Source of the DNA: Sphingobium yanoikuyae
GTDB lineage: Bacteria; Pseudomonadota; Alphaproteobacteria; Sphingomonadales; Sphingomonadaceae
Assembly (NCBI RefSeq): GCF_034424525.1
Contig: NZ_CP139979.1
Location: 186,001-250,000, forward strand
DNA: 64,000 bases
Direction of reading: 5' to 3'
How positions within the stretch are numbered: the stretch's first letter is position 1; each line of letters opens with the position of its first letter. The notes beneath the pieces are model-generated. The model did no database searches and had not been told where the DNA came from. It saw only the letters and a program-made list of their open reading frames with translations. Below are positions 20,673 to 30,021 of the stretch, in pieces. The translations under genes and the position numbers were made by a program.

Positions 20673-21370
20673 GCAGCTCTCCTTGTCTCGACAAACCACA
20701 TCGCCCATGATTGCGTTCCCCGTCTGATCAGCGCCTGTCGTTTGCGACGCTTGCGTGCCAATCCGCGCAGGGGCCCATGCGGACACGATAGCGGTTCAGA
20801 GTGGGGGCGTTGTGTTTAGATGAGGGCATTAGGATCGCGTTGCTGTCAAACGGTTTCAGGCCGATCGAGCGGCAGGTTTTGACAGAAGCTTTCTTCGCGA
20901 ACCCGACAGGCGAAAGACGTATTCTGGTCGTTAGCCGTCAATGCCCAACATCGTCATTGCGAGCGTAGCGAAGCAATCCACCGGCGCGAGATGGGGTGCT
21001 TCGCTACGCTCGCAATGACGGGAATTGCTCGGCCGCCGACTCCGCACGACTGTTAACTATCCCCGTGACCCGGCTCCGATCCGGACGTTCGCCTATCGGC
21101 CAGATGCGCCGATCTGGTACAGCTGATCGCGAACAAATTATGAGGAAGATGTTGTCGGAGTAATCGTATTTGATTCACAAATTCGGAATCAAACGCGCCC
21201 ATCTTCAACAGCTTATAGAAAATTTGGGGGCAGAATTGGGGGCATTTTTGGAGATCTGAACGAAGGTTTCATGCAATATCAAATGCTTAAAAACGATATA
21301 TGAGTCCCGTAAGCGCACCAGTTCCCGGAAAATCGTTGGAAAACAACCGTCTGCCGGATCGGCACGCCCA
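20673..21370. other. Intergenic region with REP-like hairpin
   Basis: No gene is supported in these 700 bases. They contain the long palindrome at 20952-21020 and drop to lower GC after about 21120. This is the left boundary of the integrase-bearing segment, and no tRNA gene is present as an obvious attachment site. Confidence 0.5.
20952..21020. repeat. REP-like palindromic element with 24-bp arms
   Basis: CGTCATTGCGAGCGTAGCGA + AGCA (20952-20975) pairs perfectly with 20997-21020 across a 21-base loop. The GTCATTGCGAGCGWAGCGAAGCAATC motif is a widely distributed extragenic palindrome in proteobacteria and is usually multicopy. Confidence 0.8.
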
Positions 21371-21481
21371 AACTGTAGCACACGACTGTCGCACAACAGG
21401 GTTCGCGAGACGGGGTTAAGTTGCTCGAATCAAAGAAGAATACAGCCGCGAAACTGTAACACAGCAGTGTCGCACAAAAGG
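21371..21481. repeat. Imperfect 30-bp direct repeat before the integrase
   Basis: Copy 1 (21371-21400) and copy 2 (21452-21481) share AACTGTARCACA, then TGTCGCACAA and AGG. Copy 2 includes the integrase start codon. Such repeats could be integrase or excisionase arm sites, or autoregulatory operators. Confidence 0.5.
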
Positions 21482-22831
21482 CCGTCTGGCTTGTGGCGAA
21501 GAGGCGCGGTTTATCAATATCGTGTGCGGGTGCCGGGCGATCTCGTCACACTGTTCGGCAAGACGCATTTCAGTCGGTCACTGAAGACGGCAGCGCGCGT
21601 AGAAGCCTTGCGGGCAGCGAGGAAGATGGCATTCGAGATTGAGCTTGACTTCGATCGTGCCCGTATCAGCGAAGGCCAGCCCGAGGTGCCGATGGCTGAG
21701 CCGACGATTCAGCTAGAGACAGTGAAGCTGACGATAGCTTCGAATGTGGGCGGGCCGACGCTCCAACAGGCGATTGATGGTTATATGACTGACCCGACCC
21801 GATCCCGGAGTCCGAAAAGTCAGGCGGTGTATCGAACGACCTACGCCACGATTGCCGCAATTTTGGGTGGAAAAACAGCAGTCAGGGACATTGGGCGAGA
21901 CACATGCCGCGATCTGCTCTCCGTTCTCCAGAATCTACCTTCGAACGCAAACAAGCGGTTTCCGGCACTCACGCCGCGCGAAGCCGCAGGGCACGCGCTT
22001 TCTCATGGCATTGCTCCAATGTCGGTGGCGAACGTCAATGAATACATGAACAAGTTTTCCACTCTCCTGAACTGGGCATGCAGAGAGGAATGGGTATCCC
22101 GTAACGTCGCGAACGGCTTGCGCCTCGCAGTGCCAACTTCAACGGCTGAAAAGAGGAAGCCATTTTCTGCGGCTCAACTGAAAGTCATTTTTGATGCGCC
22201 CCTCTATCGAGGGTGCCGAGATGATGAAAATGGATATGCGCTCTCCGGCCTCAATCTGCCGAGGCGCAGTAGATTTTGGATACCGTTGATAGGGCTTTAT
22301 TCCGGCGCAAGGCTCAACGAAATATGCCAGTTGCATACGGCTGATTTGCGGCAGATTGATGGCGTTTGGTGTTTCGATTTCCATGCGAACCCCGCCGCAG
22401 GAAAAAGACTCAAAACTTCAGCGAGCCGCAGAATCGTGCCGATCCATCCTATGCTCATTAGGCTTGGCATTCTGGCCTATTTGCGCAATCTTTATAAGGC
22501 TGGCGACCAGCGCCTGTTCCCGGAAATCGTGATCGACGCTTTTGGCCTGCACTCCGGGAGAGTGTCACGATGGTTTTCCCGCTTCCTCACTACCTGTGGA
22601 GCGGCAGCCGACGGCATATGTTATCACAGTTTTCGCCATAGTTTTAGGGACGCTCTTCGTGAAGCGGGAGTTGAGCGGGACGTGGCATTGAGGCTTGGAG
22701 GATGGACTGAATCCGGCAATGCTTCGATTTCAGTTGGCGATTCATACGGCGTTGGCTTCAGCGCGGCGCGACTGTTTGCCGCAATTGTCCGGCGTCAGCA
22801 CCCATGGCACAGATTATGGGTTGAGATTTAA
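21467..22831 (+). CDS. Tyrosine recombinase/phage-type integrase
   Basis: This 454-residue site-specific recombinase starts at GTG 21467 (MSHKRPSGLWRRGAVYQYRV). It has an N-terminal arm-binding region, a core-binding SAM-like domain (about 95-235) and the catalytic domain: Arg in LYSGARLNEICQL, Lys/His region SASRRIVPIHPML, HSFRHSFRDALREAGV (HxxR box), and the nucleophile Tyr probably in SVGDSYGVGFS. Length and motifs match integrases of sphingomonad genomic islands. An IS3 element follows directly after the stop. It is the only obvious mobility gene of a possible island. Confidence 0.9.
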   Translation: MSHKRPSGLWRRGAVYQYRVRVPGDLVTLFGKTHFSRSLKTAARVEALRAARKMAFEIELDFDRARISEGQPEVPMAEPTIQLETVKLTIASNVGGPTLQQAIDGYMTDPTRSRSPKSQAVYRTTYATIAAILGGKTAVRDIGRDTCRDLLSVLQNLPSNANKRFPALTPREAAGHALSHGIAPMSVANVNEYMNKFSTLLNWACREEWVSRNVANGLRLAVPTSTAEKRKPFSAAQLKVIFDAPLYRGCRDDENGYALSGLNLPRRSRFWIPLIGLYSGARLNEICQLHTADLRQIDGVWCFDFHANPAAGKRLKTSASRRIVPIHPMLIRLGILAYLRNLYKAGDQRLFPEIVIDAFGLHSGRVSRWFSRFLTTCGAAADGICYHSFRHSFRDALREAGVERDVALRLGGWTESGNASISVGDSYGVGFSAARLFAAIVRRQHPWHRLWVEI

Positions 22832-22891
22832 GGAGGGTTTGGGCTTCGTCGTAGTGACGAAGGAACGCAGATGAAGCCCAAACCCTCCTTG
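22830..22891. repeat. Inverted repeat with 18-bp arms at the left end of the IS3 element
   Basis: AAGGAGGGTTTGGGCTTC (22830-22847) pairs perfectly with 22874-22891. The right arm contains the first codons of orfA (ATG 22871), so an mRNA reading in from outside would bury the start region in a hairpin. This could silence transposase translation from impinging transcription. Confidence 0.65.
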
Positions 22892-23257
22892 CGAAAATCG
22901 CCGACGAAGGCCTCTGCCGAAGCCGTGGTGAAGGATATTCGCCGACAGACGCGGCGGCATTTCTCGGCCGAAGACAAGATCCGCATCGTGCTCGACGGAT
23001 TGCGCGGCGAGGACAGCATCGCCGAACTGTGCCGGCGTGAAGGCATTGCCCAGAGCCTCTACTACACCTGGTCGAAGGAGTTCATGGAAGCCGGCAAGCG
23101 CCGTCTTGCCGGTGACACCGCCCGCAGTGCGACAACGGGCGAGGTTCAGGACCTGCGCCGCGAAGCCCGTGCCCTCAAGGAATGCGTGGCCGATCTGACG
23201 CTGGAAAACCGTCTGCTCAAAAAAAGCATGATCGCGGATGGGGGCGACGACGAATGA
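22871..23257 (+). CDS. IS3 OrfA (transposase DNA-binding subunit)
   Basis: This 128-residue protein has an N-terminal helix-turn-helix (RRHFSAEDKIRIVLDGLRGE, DSIAELCRREGIAQSLYYTW) and a C-terminal leucine-zipper-like coiled coil (VQDLRREARALKECVADLTL, ENRLLKK), as usual for IS3 OrfA. Seven A residues at the 3' end (CTC AAA AAA AGC, about 23219-23225) form an A_AAA_AAG slippery site that would give a -1 shift into the orfB frame and an OrfAB fusion. Confidence 0.9.
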   Translation: MKPKPSLRKSPTKASAEAVVKDIRRQTRRHFSAEDKIRIVLDGLRGEDSIAELCRREGIAQSLYYTWSKEFMEAGKRRLAGDTARSATTGEVQDLRREARALKECVADLTLENRLLKKSMIADGGDDE

Positions 23258-24234
23258 GGTACCCTGCCGCAGAAAAGCTGGAGATCATCAGGATCGTCGA
23301 GCAGTCGCACCTGCCCGCCAAGCACACGCTGGATAAGCTCGGCATTCCCCGCCGGACGTTCTACCGCTGGTATGATCGCTTCCTCGAAGGCGGCCCCGAA
23401 TCGCTGGAGGATCGCCCCTGTGCGCCAGGCCGGGTGTGGAACCGCATTTCCGAGGATGTCCGCGAGCAGATCGTCGAGATGGCGCTTGATGCGACCGAAC
23501 TCTCCCCCCGCGAACTGGCCGTGCGCTTCACCGACGAGAAGCGCTACTTCGTGTCGGAGGCCACGGTTTACCGCCTGTTGAAGGCGCACGACCTGATCAC
23601 CAGTCCGGCCTATACCGTGATCAAGGCCGCCGACCAGTTCCACACGAAGACCACCCGGCCGAACGAGATGTGGCAGACAGACTTCACCTACTTCAAGATC
23701 ATCGGGTGGGGCTGGATGTACCTTTCGACCGTGCTCGACGACTATTCGCGCTACATCATCGCCTGGAAGCTGTGCACCAACATGCGCGCCGAGGACGTCA
23801 CCGACACGCTCGACCTCGCTCTCAAGGCCTCGGGTTGCGATAGTGCCACGGTGCTGCACAAGCCCCGGCTGTTATCGGACAACGGCCCCGGCTACATCGC
23901 GGGCGAACTCGCCGAGTACATCGAGGCCCAGCAGATGAGCCACGTTCGCGGAGCCCCGTTGCATCCGCAAACTCAGGGCAAGATTGAGCGCTGGCACCAG
24001 ACCTTGAAGAACCGCATCCTGCTGGAGAATTACTTCCTGCCCGGCGACCTCGAGGCCCAGATCGAGGCGTTCGTGGAGCACTACAATCACCAGCGCTACC
24101 ACGAGAGCCTGAGCAACGTGACCCCGGCAGACGCCTACTTCGGCAGGGCTCCCGCCATCATCAGGCGCCGCGAAACCATCAAGCGAAAGACCATCGAACA
24201 TCGCCGCTTGCTTCACCGCAAGCTCGCCGCCTAA
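23254..24234 (+). CDS. IS3 OrfB (DDE transposase)
   Basis: This integrase-core protein of about 326 residues reads from ATG 23254, overlapping the orfA stop by 4 bases. The same frame extends upstream to the slippery site, so the active enzyme is probably the OrfAB fusion. HTH_21-like N-terminus (RRTFYRWYDRFLEGGPESLE), then the rve catalytic domain with D in WQTDFTYFKI, D in LLSDNGPGYIAGE and E in TQGKIERWHQTLKNR (DDE complete). The ending KRKTIEHRRLLHRKLAA is basic. It appears intact. Confidence 0.93.
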   Translation: MRYPAAEKLEIIRIVEQSHLPAKHTLDKLGIPRRTFYRWYDRFLEGGPESLEDRPCAPGRVWNRISEDVREQIVEMALDATELSPRELAVRFTDEKRYFVSEATVYRLLKAHDLITSPAYTVIKAADQFHTKTTRPNEMWQTDFTYFKIIGWGWMYLSTVLDDYSRYIIAWKLCTNMRAEDVTDTLDLALKASGCDSATVLHKPRLLSDNGPGYIAGELAEYIEAQQMSHVRGAPLHPQTQGKIERWHQTLKNRILLENYFLPGDLEAQIEAFVEHYNHQRYHESLSNVTPADAYFGRAPAIIRRRETIKRKTIEHRRLLHRKLAA

Positions 24235-24290
24235 CATCAAGCCCCAGACGAGGCCCGCTCTCCGCTAATCCACGATCCCATCTGTGCCAA

Positions 24291-24602
24291 ATGTTTCGAC
24301 GACGGACACTGCTCGACGAGGCGACCGCCGCGATCGACCCGACTAACGAACGCACGGTACAGCAGGCCCTCGCCAGCCTCGTCGCGGACAGGACGCTGAT
24401 CGTCGTGGCTCACAAGCTCGGCACCATCCGCGCCGCCGACCAGATCCTCGTCGTCAGCGAAGGTCGCATTGCCGAAAGTGGCTCGCACGACGCGCTGATG
24501 GCGGCGGGCGGGCATTACAGCAGCTTATGGAATGCGCGCGCTCGCTCGGAAAGCTGGCGGATCGAAGGGCACCCGTCAGATTTTGCAGAAGGACAACCCT
24601 GA
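24291..24602 (+). pseudogene. ABC transporter ATPase, C-terminal fragment
   Basis: The frame begins at the Walker B region, LLDEATAAIDPTNERTVQQA, and continues with the H-loop LIVVAHKLGTIRAADQILVV and the tail GRIAESGSHDALMAAGGHYS. Walker A, the LSGGQ signature and the membrane domain are missing. The nearby IS3 element or its insertion presumably removed the front. The tail is typical of fused membrane/ATPase exporters; given the FecI/TonB cluster downstream, a siderophore exporter is a reasonable guess. Confidence 0.75.
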
Positions 24603-24629
24603 GATGGCCGAACATCACGTCGGAACGTC

Positions 24630-25046
24630 GACTGGATAGACATCGACTTCCCCGAGGTTGTGTCTCTGCGCCGTGCCCAGGTCCCGCCATTGGCCAACGT
24701 GCGGTCGCTGGCTGGCGACGGCACACCGGTTGCCGGGTGGATCGACAATGTGCCCTGGCATGAAGGTCGCGCGGCGCTGATGATCGCCGAGGGCGTCTCG
24801 ATATACCTAAAGCCGGAACAGGGGATCGCCTGGCGTGAAGCGATAACGGCACAGGCAAGGGGACACCGTTCCTCGCTGACTATCGGGCCCGACCTTGCCT
24901 CACCATTGATGGTCAGCCAATCACATCGCCAATCGAGCGTGTCGAAGACCTATGCAGTCTTTTCATGGGGTGTGAAGCATCCCGCCGACATCTCGGAGGA
25001 GGTGCCATCGCTTAAATTGACCGAAACCTATGATATTGTACGCTAG
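24630..25046 (+). pseudogene. Class I SAM-dependent methyltransferase fragment (LCM/TcmP-like)
   Basis: The frame opens after a stop at 24600 without a start codon and reads DWIDIDFPEVVSLRRAQVPP, then ALMIAEGVSIYLKPEQG and SVSKTYAVFSWGVKHPADIS. The WxDxDxPEV and AEGxxxYL motifs belong to the leucine-carboxyl-methyltransferase-like family. The SAM-binding N-terminal third is absent. Together with the ABC fragment it marks a truncated two-gene unit that once lay upstream of the iron-uptake genes. Confidence 0.65.
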
Positions 25047-25474
25047 TGCGGATTGCCATCCTATCTGGTCGCATCCGCTTATCGGCTGTTGACGTTCGAA
25101 CGGCCGATATACAGTTGCGCAGCATTCCGCATGTGAAGGATCGATATTCCAGGCGCCAGCAACGATCATTCTCATTGCGCTTGATCCGATGGCCATGAAG
25201 CTGCTGAACCTTATCTGCTGGCGGTGCCCGACGTGCTGTTCACCCTCAAGCTGGAGTGGTCCTGCGGCCACAGAGAACGCGACGACCAAACTGGTCGTGC
25301 CAGCGTCGATTTTTCCCGCTGACCCGAAATGCAAGGGCAGCTATCATATTTTCGATGGATCAGACCTGCGAGTCTCCTTACGATCTGCTTTCAAGTGCGC
25401 AGATTGTATGGCTGCCCTTGCGGACCTAGAGATCGAAAATTGGCCTCCAAACGGCGACAAAGGGTCGAAGTTGG
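25047..25474. other. Intergenic region without a recognised gene
   Basis: About 430 bases separate the methyltransferase remnant from the convergent PepSY gene. No supported coding sequence, clear terminator or repeat is seen. Given the decayed neighbours it is probably degraded coding sequence. Confidence 0.4.
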
Positions 25475-26605
25475 TTAGCCTTTTTCTCTGCTTCGCCGAC
25501 GCCCATCGACACGAAACATGAAAAGCAGAATGCCGGTGATCGCGGTTAGAACCGTGGCGATGCCGGCGCAAAATATGGCGATCCTGCCGGCCAGACCAAA
25601 GGCCTTGCCGGAATGCAGCGGATATTGCCAGGCGAAGAAATGATCGCCAGCGGATACACCGTTATCGTGCCTTGCACCGGCAGCTCTTCCATCCTGCTGA
25701 CGGACATAGAGCCAAAGCCGCCCCATGCCGTCGAGATCGCGCGGATCATGCGCGCGAAAGGCATATAGGCCCTGGTGCGGGAGCAACTGGATCATGTCGA
25801 TCCGCCGGCCTTGCACGCCCATCTGTTGCAGGATTGGGTCGATAGGCACGGCGTGCGAAGCACCGGACATGGGCGGCAGACTATAATGGAGCCGCTCCGA
25901 AACCGGAGAGGCCAAGCTGACCAATGACCGCATCTCCTCCTGCCAGCTCAGGCACAGGCCGGTGATCGCCAGTGTCAAAGTGATCGGGAAGGCCCAGACG
26001 CCCGGCGCCCGGTGCAGGTCGAACAGGCGGCGCAGGTTGAAGCCGCGCCCCTGCACCTGAAAGGCGGTACGCCATTTGCCGAGGCGCGGGATGGCAAGGA
26101 TGATCGCGGGCAGATGATCGAGCACCCATGCCAGCGCGACCAGCCCCAGAAACCAGGCCATTGTTTCGCCGAGCATCAGGTCCATGTGCAGCGCATAAAG
26201 GGTGTCCATGACATGGTGCCGGTCGAAGGCCAGCCTGCCGCCTTCCCGCCAGCCAAGGACATGGCCGTTGCGCGGATCGGCGAAAAGCTGGGCCGGTCGC
26301 GGACCTTCGCCCGGTCGCGCCAGGCTGCCTACGATCAAGATACTGTGCGATGGCGCGTCCGGCAGGTCGATGAGTCGCGGCGTGAACGCAGGCAGGCGCC
26401 GGGCGGCGTTGGCCAGGGCGGCATCCAGCTGCGGCGCGTCGGTCCAGGGCTGCGCGATATGGCGCCAGTCCGGGTTCAGCCAGCGGTCGAGCTCATCATA
26501 GAAGGTGATGGCGCAGCCGGTCACCGCCAGCAGCAACAGCCATAGCCCGGCACCGATGCCGAAGCATCGATGCCAGAGCCGAAGCACCCGGCGCGCGCCG
26601 CGCAT
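25475..26605 (-). CDS. PepSY-associated membrane protein (iron-uptake associated)
   Basis: This 376-residue inner-membrane protein belongs to the PepSY_TM family. TM1 is GIGAGLWLLLLAVTGCAITF (about 17-37), central helices include MAWFLGLVALAWVLDHLPAI and FPITLTLAITGLCLSW, and the last TM is IAIFCAGIATVLTAITGILL. The motifs LHMDLMLG and WQYPLHSGKAFGLAGR are typical. Such proteins are encoded with TonB siderophore receptors and are proposed to reduce or release ferric siderophores. Its ATG lies 2 bases after the receptor stop (26608), so it is the last gene of a fecI-fecR-receptor-PepSY transcription unit. Confidence 0.85.
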   Translation of the reverse strand: MRGARRVLRLWHRCFGIGAGLWLLLLAVTGCAITFYDELDRWLNPDWRHIAQPWTDAPQLDAALANAARRLPAFTPRLIDLPDAPSHSILIVGSLARPGEGPRPAQLFADPRNGHVLGWREGGRLAFDRHHVMDTLYALHMDLMLGETMAWFLGLVALAWVLDHLPAIILAIPRLGKWRTAFQVQGRGFNLRRLFDLHRAPGVWAFPITLTLAITGLCLSWQEEMRSLVSLASPVSERLHYSLPPMSGASHAVPIDPILQQMGVQGRRIDMIQLLPHQGLYAFRAHDPRDLDGMGRLWLYVRQQDGRAAGARHDNGVSAGDHFFAWQYPLHSGKAFGLAGRIAIFCAGIATVLTAITGILLFMFRVDGRRRSREKG

Positions 26606-26607
26606 CG

Positions 26608-28978
26608 TCAGAAGCGCACGGATGCCGTCAGACGAATGTCGCGCCCCGGTTCGCGCACGCCGACCACGCCCTCGAAATCGGGAATGGCGGTGTAATCGGC
26701 GACGCTGGCATGGGCGCGATAATTGACGTCGAACAGATTATACCCCCGCGAACAGGGTCAGCCGCTCAGTGCCGAAGGGCTGCCAGCGGCCGAACATGTC
26801 AACCACCGTATAGCCGGGCTTGTCGACGAACTGGGTAGTGTCCGCCCAGCCGATCTCGACATTGCGCTGCAGCACTTCGATATCATTGAGGTCGTTATAA
26901 TGGGTGACGCTGACTTCGAAGCCCAGCGACGGCGAGGGCTTGTAGCCGGCGGTCACGTTCCAATTGTCGCCGACCGAGGTGCCAAGGCCGATATGCTCAT
27001 AGCCCTCGATCAGGTCGCCGTTGAGCCGCGAGCGATAATGATTGAAGTAGGCCTCGATGGAGAAGGGGCCGGAGGCATATCCGGCGCGCAGTTCCACCCC
27101 CTTGGCTTTGAACTTCCCGACATTCTCATGATAATTGGGCGCCTGGGGGAAGGGGCCATTGCCAATCTGGTCGAGGATCACGTCCTTGATCCGCATATCG
27201 TACCAGACCGCCGACAATTTTAGGCCGCCTCGTTCGAAGGAGGCGCCCGCCTCGATATTGTCGACCCGTTCGGGGCGCAGGTCCGGTTGCAGCGAGATAC
27301 GGCCGGGGCGGCGCTCCAGCGTGAAGGCGTCGCCAATCTCCTTGCCGCGAAACGCCTCGGCAAAGCTGCCGCTGAGCGCCAGTCCGTCGAGGATCTCGTA
27401 GCGCAGGCCCGCGTTCCAGCTGACGCCTTCGCTGGCGGTGCCGTCGCGATAGGTGACCTGGGTCAGATCATAGGCGTCGTAGCGCAGGCCATAGCTGAGC
27501 GTCAGCGGATCGATGATCTTCCAGTGATCCTGCGCATAAAGGGCGAACACACTGCCCTTTTCCTCGAACTGGCCGACCGACGCATCCCACGCCCAATCCC
27601 CCCAAACGCTGACATCTTCCAGATATTCGCTGCTGACCTTGTCGTCGCGATATTCCGCGCCGACGATCAAATCATGACCGGCCTGGCGGAAGCGCGCGCG
27701 TGTGTCGAAACCGGCCGAACGGATGGTCGCGCCATAGAGGCCCCACCGATCGTACCGGTCCTGGATGAATCGCGAGCGGGTCCAATAGCCGGTTGCCTCC
27801 AGATCGATGCCGTCGGCGGGTGAATAGCCATAGTTGAGCGTTGCGGTCTGGCGCTTGCCCTTGGCTGGGAACAGTGGGTCACCAGCCAGCACGGGCCAGT
27901 TGGGGCGCTGGCCAAAGGACGCCTTCTCGTTGCGCTGCTCATAGCTCAACGAAAAACGGTGCCCGCCGCCCAGATCGCCACCGACCTTGACGAAGCCCAG
28001 ATTCTGCGTCGCGGCCGTGCCGTAAAGCTCGTTGCCCGCGCCATCCTCCATATTGTCGCGGTCGACATAGGTGTAGGATCCGATGATGCCGACATCGCCA
28101 ACCAGCTTGGCGTAGAGTGTGCCGCTCAGCTTATAGCCGTCATTGGAAAACCAGCCCGCCTTGGCCATGCCGCCCAGACTCTGGCCGGGGAGCAGCAGGT
28201 CGTCGGCGTCGCGGGTCTGGAACCGGATCGCCCCGCCGATCGCGCCGAAACCCGACGTTGCCTCGCCCGCGCCGGCCTTCACATCGACCGTCTTGAGCAG
28301 TTCCGGTTCGATCGAGACGCGGCCAATATGGTGGAACAATGTGCCGCGCTGCGGGGCGCTGTCGACCGTCACATTGAGCATGCTGTCTTCCAGACCGCGC
28401 ACATAGATTTTCTGCGCGATGCCGAGCGATCCGCCGACCGTGACGGAGGGCACCTGCCGGAACAGGTCTGACAGGTTGTTGACCTGGCGAAATTCGATCT
28501 GCTTCTCGTCGATCTCCACGTCGGTCAAAGCGCCGACAACGGTGATGCTGGCCTCGGCCTCGCCATCGTCGAGCGGGACGGGGGCGGTGGCAGAGGAGGG
28601 GGCGTAGCCAAGCGATGTCGCCTGATAGCTGGCGCGCGGAACAGCAGGGGTCGCCGGATCGCTGATCACGCGATAGCCGCCCCGGCCATCCGACTGCGCC
28701 CGCAGACCGGCGGGCGCGAGCAACCGGCCGAGCGCCTGCTCCGTGGCATAGGCGCCGCGCAGCCCCTTCGACTGTTTGTTGCGTACCAGCGCGGGATCGA
28801 CCGCCACCACGATGCCCGCCTGCCGACCAAGGCGGGCGATCGCTGCGCCCAGAGGCCCGGCGGCGATGTCGAACTGCTGCGTGGCGGCCGCCTGTGCCTG
28901 GGCCGTTAGCGGCAGGGCCTGTCCGGCGGCGAGGCACAGGGCCAATGCGCGCAGGGATGAAGCGTGGATGATGGTCAT
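26608..28978 (-). pseudogene. TonB-dependent siderophore receptor with STN domain, frameshifted near the C-terminus
   Basis: The 746-codon frame starts at ATG 28978 with a signal peptide ending in TAQAQA. A secretin/TonB short N-terminal domain (FDIAAGPLGAAIARLGRQAG) is used for signalling to FecR. The plug follows (QVPSVTVGGSLGIAQKIYVRG), then a 22-strand barrel. At about 26738 the frame ends early in RLTLFAGV. Inserting two bases (GTATAATC read as GTATATAATC) restores YNLFDVNYRAHASVADYTAI, then VREPGRDIRLTASVRF and a stop at 26608, the expected end with a terminal Phe. So the last 40-odd residues are lost unless this is a sequencing error. Confidence 0.85.
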
Positions 28979-29053
28979 AAATCCCCCGTGTATGAGATGG
29001 TCGCAACGGGGACGGACGCGGGCGGCAAAAAGGGACAGCGGCCCAGCAAAAAA

Positions 29054-30019
29054 TCATGGATCGCGCGTGATGATGCTGTTGCCGCCTGATTGGTTGATCC
29101 ACAAGCCGCTCGTTTCGGCGATCGCGGCCAGCGCCCGGTCGCTATCGCGCAGCGGGTAACTGCCGGTAATGCGCATGTCGCGAAGGGCCGCCGGATCAAA
29201 GCGGATCGGGCGATCGCGATACCGGGTGAGCTCCGCCAGCGCCTCGGTCAGGGGCATGTCGTCGGCCTCCAGCCAGCCCTTGCTCCAGGCCGATGCACGT
29301 TCGACGTCAACGGCGGGGAGCCGCTCTATCGCCCCGTCCGACAGGCGGACGCGGTCGCCGGCGCGCAGATCGACGCACGACTGCCGGACCAGCGCGGTGG
29401 TGCAGGCGCGCACGCGCGATTCGATCACGGTGACGGTCGTGCCGTCAGCATCGCGCGCAACGCTGAAGCGCGTGCCCAGCGCCGTTGCGGTGCCGTCGGC
29501 CGTTTCGACGATGAAGGGCCGGGCCGGATCGCGCGCGACCTGCGCCATCAGGCGCCCGCGGAACAGGCTGACCCGCCGTTCCTCCCCGGTCAGGCTGCGC
29601 GACACAGCACTGTTGGTATCGACATGCAGCGTCGAGCCGTCCGCCAGCGCCACTTCGCGAATGTCGCCGGGCGCAGTACGCAGGTCGGGAAAATATTGCC
29701 GCACCGACAGGCTGTGGCTGGCGAGCCAGGCGGTCCCGGCCATCAGCAAGAACGTGGCGAAACCGGTGCCCATGCGCCGCGATGTGGCGGAGCGCCGGGC
29801 CGTGTTCGACAAGGCGGTCCGCTCGGTCGGTGCGAGATCGGCAAAACGCTGGTCGAGCGCGCGCATCCGGTCGAACGCCAGCCGGTGCCGCACGTCCTGC
29901 GCGCACCAGGATTCGCAGGCTGCGCGCTGCGCCGGGGATATATTGTCGCCATCCAGTTCCGCCGCCCATTGCGCGGCGCGGCTGACCATCGCGGGCGTTG
30001 GGGCGGCGCTGGCGGCCAT
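29054..30019 (-). CDS. FecR-family anti-sigma factor/signal transducer
   Basis: This 321-residue protein from ATG 30019 has an N-terminal cytoplasmic anti-sigma part (VSRAAQWAAELDGDNISPAQ, AACESWCAQDVRHRLAFDRM, the DUF4880 pattern). A single TM segment follows (FATFLLMAGTAWLASHSLSV, about 87-106), then a periplasmic FecR domain (VALADGSTLHVDTNSAVSRS, GEERRVSLFRGRLMAQVARD) and a C-terminal STN-like part. It should bind the FecI-type sigma factor in the cytoplasm and the receptor signalling domain in the periplasm. It starts 3 bases after the sigma-factor stop. The frame continues far upstream, but only as antisense of the sigma gene. Confidence 0.9.
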   Translation of the reverse strand: MAASAAPTPAMVSRAAQWAAELDGDNISPAQRAACESWCAQDVRHRLAFDRMRALDQRFADLAPTERTALSNTARRSATSRRMGTGFATFLLMAGTAWLASHSLSVRQYFPDLRTAPGDIREVALADGSTLHVDTNSAVSRSLTGEERRVSLFRGRLMAQVARDPARPFIVETADGTATALGTRFSVARDADGTTVTVIESRVRACTTALVRQSCVDLRAGDRVRLSDGAIERLPAVDVERASAWSKGWLEADDMPLTEALAELTRYRDRPIRFDPAALRDMRITGSYPLRDSDRALAAIAETSGLWINQSGGNSIITRDP

Positions 30020-30021
30020 GC

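Larger units (their letters stand above)
22840..24246 (+). mobile_element. IS3-family insertion sequence
   Basis: The two-gene orfA/orfB layout with a slippery run is typical of IS3. Candidate ends are TGGGCTTCGTCG (from 22840) and CATCAAGCCCCA (ending 24246), an imperfect inverted repeat with TG...CA termini. I see no convincing 3-bp target duplication, so the exact ends are tentative. It sits between an integrase and a truncated ABC-transporter gene. Confidence 0.7.

Noticed and set aside
20952..21020. CRISPR repeat pair
   Set aside because: It is one inverted pair with a single loop, not regularly spaced direct repeats, and no cas genes are present.
24963..25334. 123-codon minus-strand frame between the methyltransferase remnant and PepSY
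   Set aside because: It has no recognisable motif or ribosome site, and it overlaps the methyltransferase fragment.
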